The notes beneath the pieces were generated by a model. It was given only the letters and a program-made list of their open reading frames with translations. It searched no databases and was not told where the DNA came from. From contig NZ_WWCU01000008.1 of NCBI RefSeq assembly GCF_009857595.1, positions 119,992-183,991 on the forward strand: 64,000 bases of DNA, read 5' to 3'. Origin of the DNA: Pseudoduganella aquatica (GTDB lineage: Bacteria > Pseudomonadota > Gammaproteobacteria > Burkholderiales > Burkholderiaceae_D). Below are positions 36,191 through 43,287 of the stretch, one piece after another (position 1 is the first letter of the stretch; every line of letters begins with the position of its first letter). A program made the position numbers and the translations under genes.

Positions 36191-37246
36191 ATGCCATCCC
36201 AGCGCCGTGGATCGACGTTGCCCAGTATGCTGGCCAAGCTGGGCGCCATGACCTCTATACGCGAGCTGCAGCTCGTCGAGCAAAGCCTGCTGCGCACGCT
36301 GGCCCCGCTGCTGGGTGTGGCGGAAACGTCACTCTACCGCACCAATGAGCACCACCAGGTCACGCACAAGTTGCACCACTACCGCTCCGACAAGCGCGGC
36401 CCGGACGGCGCCGCCAGCACCACCGAGCGCATCGACGACATCCGCAACGACGCCAGCGTGCCCCCGCATATCAGCGCGCTGCTGGACTATATGCGACTGC
36501 TCAAGCAGCCCAGCCGGCGCACCCACGGCCAGGGCTACCTGTTCGGCTACCCGCTGATCCACGGCGGCGGCCAGCAGTGCGGCTATTTCGTCTTCGAGCG
36601 CGAGCAGGACCTCACGCCCGTGGAGGAAGCCGTCATCGCCGGCGTGCTGAAGCTGTACACCAACCACTACACCCTGCTCGACACCAGCCAGCGCGACCGC
36701 CTGACCGGCCTGCGCAACCGCTACTCGCTGGAACTCAACCTGGACCGGCTGTGGGAGGAACTGGCCGCCCAGCAGGCGCCCGGCGCCGACGCGCCCCAGC
36801 AGGCCTACTGGCTCGGCATCCTCGACATCGACCATTTCAAGCGCGTGAACGACCAGTACGGCCACATCATCGGCGACGAGATCCTGCTGCTGGTGGCGCG
36901 CCTGCTGGGCCGCACGCTGCGCCGCGCCGACCTGCTGTACCGCTACGGCGGCGAGGAATTCATCGCCGTGGTGGTGGCGCCCGACCTGGCCGGCGCCACC
37001 GCGCTGTTCGAGCGCCTGCGCCTGGCGATTGAACAGTTCACCTTTCCGCAGGTGGGCCGGGTCACCATCAGCGGCGGCTTTTGCAGCGCCACGCCCACGC
37101 TGCTGCCAGGCACCGTCCTGGACAGGGCGGACCGCGCCCTGTACCAGGCCAAGGCCGCCGGCCGCAACCGCGTGTTGCATTACGACGCCCTGATCAGCCA
37201 GGGCATCCTGGATGAAGTGGAATGTGGCACCATCGAACTGTTCTAA
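36191..37246 (+). CDS. GGDEF-domain diguanylate cyclase
   Basis: The 351-residue protein has an N-terminal region of about 165 residues, possibly GAF-like, with no membrane helix, so it is cytoplasmic. A GGDEF domain follows. The active site is GGEEF at about 252-256, and an RxxD inhibitory site (RRAD) is exactly five residues before it, so product feedback is expected. DRLTGLRNRYSLE and DIDHFKRVNDQYGH are intact. It should make cyclic di-GMP from two GTP. The LuxR-family regulator starts 18 bases downstream, so the two are probably cotranscribed. Confidence 0.93.
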   Translation: MPSQRRGSTLPSMLAKLGAMTSIRELQLVEQSLLRTLAPLLGVAETSLYRTNEHHQVTHKLHHYRSDKRGPDGAASTTERIDDIRNDASVPPHISALLDYMRLLKQPSRRTHGQGYLFGYPLIHGGGQQCGYFVFEREQDLTPVEEAVIAGVLKLYTNHYTLLDTSQRDRLTGLRNRYSLELNLDRLWEELAAQQAPGADAPQQAYWLGILDIDHFKRVNDQYGHIIGDEILLLVARLLGRTLRRADLLYRYGGEEFIAVVVAPDLAGATALFERLRLAIEQFTFPQVGRVTISGGFCSATPTLLPGTVLDRADRALYQAKAAGRNRVLHYDALISQGILDEVECGTIELF

Positions 37247-37264
37247 CCCGGACCCGGCCGCCCC

Positions 37265-39892
37265 ATGTTTGACCGTCTCGCCCAAAAGCTGGCGCCGCCC
37301 TCCACCGCCAGCGCCCTGCTGCCCCGCACCGGCATCATGGCCCGGCTGGAACAAGCACGCTGCTACCGCCTGGTGCTGCTGCGCGCCCCGGCCGGCTACG
37401 GCAAAACCTCGGTGCTGCGCCTGCTGCACGCCGACTGGCGCAGCCGTGGCGCCGCCGTCGGCTGGCTGACCTTCGACAGCGCCGACAACGACCCCGCGCG
37501 CATGCTGCTCAGCCTGCGCGCCGCCCTGCACGGCGAACATCCGCAGCCGGACGCGCCGGTGCGCTCGCTCAAACAGGCGCGCGTCACGCATTTGTTCCTG
37601 GACGAAGTGGACAGGCTCGACGCCGCCGCCATCCGGCTGCTGCTCTCCATTGCCACCGAAATCCTGTCGCCCGGCCTGCACATCTTCCTGGCCGGGCGCA
37701 GCCTGCACCAGGTCAGCGTGGCCAACCTCAAAGTGCGCAAGGTGCTGTGCGAATTCAACCTGGAGCAGCTGCGCTTCGCGCCCGACGAAACTGCCAGCTA
37801 CCTGCGGCAAAGCGCGCTCTACCTGGACGAACGCGAACTGGCTTGGCTGCGCGAACAGACCGAGGGCTGGCCGGCGGCGGTGGAACTGCTGGTGCTGGCC
37901 TGGCGCCGCATCCAGGGCGGCAGCGCCGCCGGCCTGCCCTGCCTGCACGGCAGCGAACTGAGCGACTACCTGGCGGCCGAAGTGCTGCAGGCCCAGCCGG
38001 ACCATATCCAGGCCTTCCTGAAAGCCACCGCGCCGCTGGCCTCCTTCAGCGCCGAGCTGGCCGACGCCGTGCGCGGCGCCGGCGACAGCGCCCAGCTGAT
38101 CGCCGAGCTCCGCCTGGCCGGCCTGCCCATCCATCCGCTGGGTGATTTATGGTATCGATATCACCCCTTGTTTGCCCAGCACATCGTGCGCCACCACGCG
38201 GGCCGGCAGCAGGCGCCGGGCAGCAGCGCGGCGCGCGCGGCGGCCTGGCTGCTCAAGCAAGGACGCGGCCTGGAAGCCTTCGACTACTACATCATGGCCG
38301 GCGACCACGAAGGCGCGGCCGACGCGCTGGAAACGCTGGCCGAAGCGCTGCGCACCAGCGGCCAGTTCCCCAGCCTGCTGCTGTGCTGCGACCAGCTGCC
38401 GGAAGCGCTGCTGCGCCGCCGCCCCCGCATCACGCGCAACCTGGTGGTGGCCCTGAGCTACTCCACCCGCCTGGCGGACGCCGCGCGCTGGCTGGGCTAC
38501 TTCCGCGAACAAAGCATGCTGCCGGAAGCCGACCCGGCCTATGGCGACGCGCTGCGCGCCTACGAGCCGGTGCTGGCTTTCCAGTTTGGCGACGTGGACA
38601 GCGCCATCCGCCTGGCCGAGCGCCACTGGCCGGACCAGCAGTACGCCAATCCGCACGAACGCGGGGTGCTGGCCACGGTGCTGGCCTATTCCTACCTGGT
38701 GCGCGGCATGCTGCCGCAGGCCGCCGGCATGCTCATCACCGCGCGCCGCATCTGCGCCGAGTCGGGCAGCATCAGCAACACGGCGGTGGTCATCTTCGTG
38801 CAGGCCTACCTGGACGCGGTGGAAGGCCGGCTGGACATCTGCCTGCAGCAGCTGGCCAGCATAGACGCCATCCTGCACCAGCACAGCGACACCATCGCCC
38901 CCACTTTCCACTACTCCTACAGCGCCGCCCTGCTGCTGATGGTGTTGTATGAACGCAACCTGATGGACGCCCTGGCCGACCGCATGAAAGTGGCGCGCGG
39001 CCTGGCCGGCATTTCGCTGCATTGGGACACCTTCAGCGCCGCCCTGCTGATCCAGACCCGCATGTGGGCGCTGCAGCACGGCACGGCCAGCGCCAAGCGC
39101 TGGCTGGAGGGTGAAATCATGAAAATCGGCGGCAAGCGGCCGCCGCAAGTGACCGCCGCGCTGGAAGGCGAACTGTCGCGCCTGGCGGTGCTGGGCAACA
39201 GCCGCACCGCCATTGCCGCCTACGCGGCCCAGCTGGCCCTGCCGTCCGCCGCGCAGCCCGCCTGGATCTTCCCCAGCCAGGAGATAGACGGCGCCGGCAT
39301 AGCGCAAGCCCGGCTCGACACCAGCGCCGGCCGTCCGGATGCAGCCATAGCGCAGCTGCGCCCGCTGCTCAGCCACGCCACCGCCACGGGCCGGCTCTGG
39401 CGCGCCGCCAAGCTGCGCGTATTGCTGGCGCTGGCGCTGGAGCAGACCGGCCAGGAAGACGAGGCCCTGGCGCAGCTGGCCCTGGCGGCCGAGCAGGCAG
39501 CCAAGTCCGGCCTGGTGCGCACCTTCCTGGACGAAGGCGCCGGCGTCACGCAGCTGCTGCGCAAGCTGCAAGCGCGGCCACGCAGCCTCAGCCCGGCCGC
39601 CGCCGACCACCTGCGCCTGCTGCTGGACTACGCCGCCGGCGCGGACGGCGCCCATCAGCCGGCGGACGGCCTCACCCGCACCGAGCTGTCGCTGCTGGCC
39701 CTGGTGGCCGAGGGCCACAGCAACCGCGACGTGGCGGCCAACCTCGGCCTGTCGGTGAACACCGTGAAATGGCACTTGGCGCAAATCTACAGCAAGCTCG
39801 ACGTGCACAACCGGGGCCAGGCCGTGCACCGCGCGCGCCAGGCCGGCCTGCTGGCGGCCGCCGCGCCGGCCCGGCCGTCCGGCCCATCCTAA
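37265..39892 (+). CDS. MalT-like large LuxR-family transcriptional regulator
   Basis: The 875-residue protein has an N-terminal STAND-type NTPase: Walker A APAGYGKTS near 41-49 and Walker B HLFLDEVDRLD near 108-118. A long TPR-like helical region (about 330-790) follows, then a C-terminal LuxR HTH (about 803-860, LTRTELSLLALVAEGHSNRDVAANLGLS). This is the MalT architecture, in which ATP and an inducer drive oligomerisation and DNA binding. It follows the diguanylate cyclase gene by 18 bases and precedes an SBP gene. Confidence 0.93.
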   Translation: MFDRLAQKLAPPSTASALLPRTGIMARLEQARCYRLVLLRAPAGYGKTSVLRLLHADWRSRGAAVGWLTFDSADNDPARMLLSLRAALHGEHPQPDAPVRSLKQARVTHLFLDEVDRLDAAAIRLLLSIATEILSPGLHIFLAGRSLHQVSVANLKVRKVLCEFNLEQLRFAPDETASYLRQSALYLDERELAWLREQTEGWPAAVELLVLAWRRIQGGSAAGLPCLHGSELSDYLAAEVLQAQPDHIQAFLKATAPLASFSAELADAVRGAGDSAQLIAELRLAGLPIHPLGDLWYRYHPLFAQHIVRHHAGRQQAPGSSAARAAAWLLKQGRGLEAFDYYIMAGDHEGAADALETLAEALRTSGQFPSLLLCCDQLPEALLRRRPRITRNLVVALSYSTRLADAARWLGYFREQSMLPEADPAYGDALRAYEPVLAFQFGDVDSAIRLAERHWPDQQYANPHERGVLATVLAYSYLVRGMLPQAAGMLITARRICAESGSISNTAVVIFVQAYLDAVEGRLDICLQQLASIDAILHQHSDTIAPTFHYSYSAALLLMVLYERNLMDALADRMKVARGLAGISLHWDTFSAALLIQTRMWALQHGTASAKRWLEGEIMKIGGKRPPQVTAALEGELSRLAVLGNSRTAIAAYAAQLALPSAAQPAWIFPSQEIDGAGIAQARLDTSAGRPDAAIAQLRPLLSHATATGRLWRAAKLRVLLALALEQTGQEDEALAQLALAAEQAAKSGLVRTFLDEGAGVTQLLRKLQARPRSLSPAAADHLRLLLDYAAGADGAHQPADGLTRTELSLLALVAEGHSNRDVAANLGLSVNTVKWHLAQIYSKLDVHNRGQAVHRARQAGLLAAAAPARPSGPS

Positions 39893-39899
39893 AGCATGG
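39884..39899 (+). promoter_or_regulatory. 16-bp near-palindrome upstream of SBP gene (copy 2)
   Basis: CCATCCTAAAGCATGG spans the stop codon of the LuxR-family gene and lies 34 bases before the start of the second SBP gene. It is identical to the site at 36106-36121 when each is read in the direction of its SBP gene. Confidence 0.5.
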
Positions 39900-39933
39900 T
39901 GACTGCCGCCCGGCCCGCTTCTATGCTGGCTGC

Positions 39934-40707
39934 ATGAAGAAGATTCGCCTCTGTGCCCTTGCCCTGCTTGCCGTGTCGTCCGCCCCGCCGCCCTGCAATG
40001 CCGCCCCCGCCCTCACACTGCAAATCGTCCAGCGCGCGCCGTATCTGATGGTAGGGCCGGGCAAACAGATGAGCGGCATTTCGGTCGCGCCCACCGTGGC
40101 GGCCTTCCGGCACGCCGGCATCGACGTGGCGTGGGAGGAAGTGCCGGCGCTGCGGCAGTTGCAGCGCCTGCGCGCCAACCAGGAGAAAGTGTGCTCGGTG
40201 GGCTGGTACAAGACCCCCGAGCGTGAACGCTACGCCAAGTTCAGCGACCCGGTATCGCAGGACTCGCCCTGGGCCGCCTTCGCCTTTCGCGGCTACACGC
40301 CGCCGCCCAGCGCCAGCGTACGCGCCATCTTCTCCGATCCCGGCACCAAGATCCTGCTCAAGCAAGGCTTCGTCTACGGCGACTACCTGGACCAGGCCAT
40401 CTCCACCATGACCGCGCAGCGCATGGACACCAACGGCGACATGCACCAGCTGTTCAAGATGATCGCCGCCGGCCGCGCCGACATCAGCTTCGCGCCGCTG
40501 GAAGAAATCCGCTATCACCTCGACCAGGGCTCCATCAGCCGCGCCAGTATCCGCATCATCGAATTCCCCGAAATGCCGGCCGGCTACCCGCGCCGCCTGA
40601 TGTGCAGCAAGCGGGTGGACGACGACCTGCTGCGCAGATTCAATGCCGCGCTAGGGGAAAACGAGCGTGCTATGCTGCGCAAACGGTCAACTTCCATAAA
40701 AAAATGA
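39934..40707 (+). CDS. Orphan periplasmic substrate-binding protein (SBP_bac_3-like)
   Basis: The start is the ATG at 39934 (MKKIRLCALALLAVSSAPPPCNA); upstream in-frame codons belong to the LuxR gene region. The 257-residue product has a signal peptide and a family 3 solute-binding fold, with WEEVPALRQLQRLRANQEKVCSVGWYKTPERE and SFAPLEEIRYH. Its overall pattern is like the SBP at 35309. There is no transporter next to it, so it is likely a sensor component. The YdeI-like gene starts one base after its stop. Confidence 0.8.
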   Translation: MKKIRLCALALLAVSSAPPPCNAAPALTLQIVQRAPYLMVGPGKQMSGISVAPTVAAFRHAGIDVAWEEVPALRQLQRLRANQEKVCSVGWYKTPERERYAKFSDPVSQDSPWAAFAFRGYTPPPSASVRAIFSDPGTKILLKQGFVYGDYLDQAISTMTAQRMDTNGDMHQLFKMIAAGRADISFAPLEEIRYHLDQGSISRASIRIIEFPEMPAGYPRRLMCSKRVDDDLLRRFNAALGENERAMLRKRSTSIKK

Positions 40708-40708
40708 C

Positions 40709-41287
40709 ATGAATTCAAAGGTAGACGCCTACCTGCAGCGGGCCACCGCCTGGCAGGATGAGCTGCAAAAATTGCGCGCGATCATAGTCGGCTGCAAGCT
40801 GGACGAAGAACTCAAATGGGGCGTGCCCTGCTACACGCACAATGGCAGCAATATCGTGCTGATCCACACCTTCAAGGACTACTGCGCCATCCTGTTCTTC
40901 AAGGGCGCCCTGCTCAAGGACGAGGAAGGCATCCTGGTCCAGCAGACCAAGAACGTGCAGGCCGCGCGCCAGATCCGCTTCACCAGCCCCGCCCAGGTGG
41001 ACCAGCTGCGCGGCACCATCAAGGCCTACATCAAAGCCGCCATCGCCGTGGAGCAAGCAGGCCTGGAAGTGGCGTTCAAGAAAACGGCGGACTTCGACAT
41101 GGCCGAGGAATTCCAGGCCAGGCTGGACGACTCGCCCGCCCTGCAGGAAGCCTTCGAAGCGCTCACGCCGGGCCGCCAGCGCGCCTACCTGCTGTATTTC
41201 TCCGAAGCCAAGCAAGCCAGCACCCGCAGCGCCCGGGTGGACAAATGCGTGCCGCGCATCCTCGCCGGCAAAGGCCTGAAAGATTAG
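40709..41287 (+). CDS. YdeI/OmpD-associated (DUF1801-type) protein
   Basis: The 192-residue cytoplasmic protein matches the YdeI family: WQDELQKLRAIIVGCKLDEELKWGVPCY, then ILFFKGALLKDEEGIL and the tail TPGRQRAYLLYFSEAKQASTRSARVDKC. Function in the family is poorly known. It is translationally coupled to the SBP gene (TGA C ATG), which is an unexpected partner. Confidence 0.85.
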   Translation: MNSKVDAYLQRATAWQDELQKLRAIIVGCKLDEELKWGVPCYTHNGSNIVLIHTFKDYCAILFFKGALLKDEEGILVQQTKNVQAARQIRFTSPAQVDQLRGTIKAYIKAAIAVEQAGLEVAFKKTADFDMAEEFQARLDDSPALQEAFEALTPGRQRAYLLYFSEAKQASTRSARVDKCVPRILAGKGLKD

Positions 41288-41344
41288 GGCTGTGAAACTT
41301 TTTCGCTGTGCTATGTTGAATAGATCAGCAAAGGAGGACGCACC

Positions 41345-41785
41345 ATGGGCTACCGGGACGATTTCTACAAGAAAGAAAACATTCTTGGCTACACAGGCGA
41401 CCTGACGGACATCAAGTTCACCGTCTACTTCGCGGACGCGGGCGGGCTCAATCCCAAGACTGTGGAAGTGGACGGCAGGCAGCAGGTGCTGGTGCAGTTC
41501 GGCCGCATCACGCAGGACCATCCGCACAAGGACAACATCGGGCGCGGCGAAGTGCACGAATGCTATTCTTATTCGATCTTCAACGAGAACGGCCAGGCCA
41601 AGGAATGCGTGTACGGCCGCAGCGAGCTGAAGAAAATCGGCATGCGGCAAAAAGGCGGCGAGGACGAGCACCTGTCCTTCCACACCAGCCGCAACAGCTT
41701 CGAGCCCGTCAACGGCGGCAACCTCGAGATCCTGGCCTCGGCAATCACGCGCTTCCAGAATGCCAAGGACAAGGTCGGCGCCTGA
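41345..41785 (+). CDS. Conserved-looking hypothetical protein
   Basis: I do not recognise this family. It has a strong ribosome site (AAAGGAGG eight bases before the ATG) and codes for 146 soluble residues without signal peptide or membrane helix. It starts MGYRDDFYKKENILGYTG, is rich in aromatic and charged residues, and the repeated HP/HK/HE runs (DHPHKDNIGRGEVHE) could bind metal. The coding quality and SD make it a real gene. It lies between YdeI and the toxin-antitoxin pair. Confidence 0.7.
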   Translation: MGYRDDFYKKENILGYTGDLTDIKFTVYFADAGGLNPKTVEVDGRQQVLVQFGRITQDHPHKDNIGRGEVHECYSYSIFNENGQAKECVYGRSELKKIGMRQKGGEDEHLSFHTSRNSFEPVNGGNLEILASAITRFQNAKDKVGA

Positions 41786-41818
41786 AAATCCTGCCCTTCT
41801 TACGCATACGCCCGCAGT

Positions 41819-41847
41819 TTGACCCATCCGTACAAATGGCGTACATT
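41819..41847 (+). promoter_or_regulatory. Sigma-70-like promoter and possible operator of tacAT-like pair
   Basis: TTGACC (41819-41824) and TACATT (41842-41847) are separated by 17 bases. GTAC occurs at 41830 and 41841, framing a possible autoregulatory operator that overlaps the -10. A third GTAC is at 41873. TacA-type antitoxins usually repress their own operon with the toxin as corepressor. Confidence 0.5.
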
Positions 41848-41881
41848 GAAAGAAAGGTAGCTACTGCGATGAGGTACAACC

Positions 41882-42166
41882 ATGCCCGATACCGTTAAAG
41901 CGCGCAACGCGCGACTGGAAGCACGCGTGCCAAGCGAGCAAAAGGATTTCTTCCAGCACGCCGCTACGCTGGCTGGCCAAACCCTGAGCGAGTTCGTCAT
42001 TGAAAGTACGCAGAAGGCTGCAGCCAAGGTCGTGCAGGAACATGAACTTATTCGCCTGTCACGAGAAGAGCAAATTGCCTTCGTATCAGCGTTACTCAGC
42101 CCGTCCGAGCCCGGTGCTCGCCTGCGACAAGCGGCTGAAAGCTATCGCCGGAAATCGGGGCTGTGA
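41882..42166 (+). CDS. DUF1778/TacA-type antitoxin
   Basis: The 94-residue protein has an N-terminal ribbon-helix-helix (ARNARLEARVPSEQKDFFQHAATLAGQTLSEFVIEST), the DUF1778 signature, and a C-terminal tail that would wrap the toxin. The ATG has GAGG nine bases upstream. The toxin begins directly after its stop. Base composition is lower in GC than the surroundings, suggesting acquisition. The pair assignment is firm; neutralisation is family knowledge. Confidence 0.9.
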   Translation: MPDTVKARNARLEARVPSEQKDFFQHAATLAGQTLSEFVIESTQKAAAKVVQEHELIRLSREEQIAFVSALLSPSEPGARLRQAAESYRRKSGL

Positions 42167-42685
42167 TTGCCCATCATACTGGCCCCTGAATACGTCGTTC
42201 CGCTTCAAAAGGAGCACGATCGCAGTGCTTTTGACTGCAAGAATGATGGCCTTAACCGCTACCTCAAACAACAAGCACGGCAGGATGCTGAGAAGTATGT
42301 GGCCGCGCCTTTTGTTCTAGTAGAACCCGACGCCCCCGTGGTCCGTGGCTACTATACGCTCTCGTCGTCACTCATCCCTTTGGACGAATTGCCGGCTGAG
42401 CTGGCCAGGAAGCTCCCGCGATACAACAGCCTTCCCGTCACGCTGCTTGGCCGGCTCGCCCGCGACAAGACCATTCCAGACAAGGGTCTCGGCGAATTCC
42501 TCCTGCTAGACGCTTTGCATCGCGGCCTTCAGCATGCACAACAAATTGCTTCAATGGCTGTTGTAGTGGATGCCAAGGACGATGAGGCCGAACACTTTTA
42601 TAAGCACTTCAACTTCCTGTCTTTCCAACGGACACCGCTTCGCCTATTTCTGCCGATGACACAGATTGAAAAGCTCTTTCCCTAA
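42167..42685 (+). CDS. GNAT-family toxin, TacT-like
   Basis: The 172-residue protein starts with TTG immediately after the antitoxin TGA. It has the TacT layout: FDCKNDGLNRYLKQQARQD, then GYYTLSSSLIPLDELP, then VTLLGRLARDKTIPDKGLGE (acetyl-CoA binding) and FYKHFNF with the catalytic-type Tyr. TacT toxins acetylate the amino group of charged tRNAs and stop translation. The acetyl-CoA loop reads DKGLGEFL, a mild variant of the usual Q/R-x-x-G-x-G/A. The gene appears intact. Confidence 0.9.
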   Translation: MPIILAPEYVVPLQKEHDRSAFDCKNDGLNRYLKQQARQDAEKYVAAPFVLVEPDAPVVRGYYTLSSSLIPLDELPAELARKLPRYNSLPVTLLGRLARDKTIPDKGLGEFLLLDALHRGLQHAQQIASMAVVVDAKDDEAEHFYKHFNFLSFQRTPLRLFLPMTQIEKLFP

Positions 42686-42790
42686 CAACAGCCGCAGCGA
42701 CGGCGTCCCAGTTCTGCCTGCTCCACGCTGCGCAGCAGGGCAGCCTTAAACTCGGCGACGCTTCCAGCCGCGAAAGCATCCGCATCAGAA

Positions 42791-43012
42791 CTAGTCGCAT
42801 CCAAATGAAAGCAACGTGACTTGCTTGCCATGCTGGCGCCAGCGAGCGCGGCATTCGCGGGTTTCCGATGCGTCCAAACGCACATTGGGATAACGGCCTT
42901 TGACAAAGGTCGCGATCGCTGTGCCCTCGGGTATGGTCTTACCCGCGTTGAGCAGGTCTTCTATCCACTCACCTTCCTGCATTTTTTCGCCCCCTAAGAT
43001 ATAAAGCTTCAT
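42791..43012 (-). pseudogene. Fragment resembling BPSL0067-family protein
   Basis: The 73-codon frame contains GKTIPEGTAIATFVKGRYPN, which closely recalls the central GTAIATF.NGRYP block of BPSL0067-family (NlpC/P60-like amidase) proteins. The family N-terminus with its catalytic Cys is missing, and after RYPN the similarity stops; a neighbouring frame then reads on with Cys-rich sequence to about 42682. This looks like a truncated, frameshifted relic. The similarity is from memory and short. An alternative is a genuine small protein of unknown function. Confidence 0.35.
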
Positions 43013-43076
43013 CCTAGTTCTACATCCAAGCCGTGACGTTGAGCGGAATCAATGCATATTCCTGAAGTTAAGAAGC

Positions 43077-43109
43077 AAAAAGCCCAACCGGTAAAGGCTG
43101 GGCTTTTTG
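43077..43109 (-). terminator. Intrinsic terminator of tRNA-Asn
   Basis: AAAAAGCCC-AACC pairs with GGC-TGGGCTTTTT around a small loop, with a T-run on both strands. It lies 14 bases downstream of the tRNA 3' end on the minus strand. Near-identical hairpins recur at 54341 and 63112, and a decayed copy at 61750. Confidence 0.85.
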
Positions 43110-43122
43110 TTTTACTGAATTC

Positions 43123-43198
43123 TGGCTCCCCGACCTGGACTCGAACCAGGGACCTGCGGATTAACAGTCCGTCGCTCTACCGACTGAGCTATCAGGGA
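43123..43198 (-). tRNA. tRNA-Asn (GTT)
   Basis: The 76-base gene on the minus strand starts TCCCTGATAGCTCAG and ends GGGGAGCCA with an encoded CCA. The anticodon loop CTGTTAA gives GTT, hence asparagine. D-arm, T-arm (GGTTCGAGTCC) and the 7-bp acceptor stem pair normally. It is identical to the copy at 50848-50923. Confidence 0.98.
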
Positions 43199-43287
43199 AA
43201 AGAGGCCACATTATAGTGACCTCGTTCCAGGCTGTCCAGCGCCCCGGCGAAAAATATTCCTCCCGGGCCGGGCCGCCTGCGGGCTGC

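Noticed and set aside
36329..39829. Minus-strand frames of 601 and 560 codons under the GGDEF and LuxR genes
   Set aside because: Both sit wholly within well-defined plus-strand genes and have low-complexity Gln/Ala/Gly composition.
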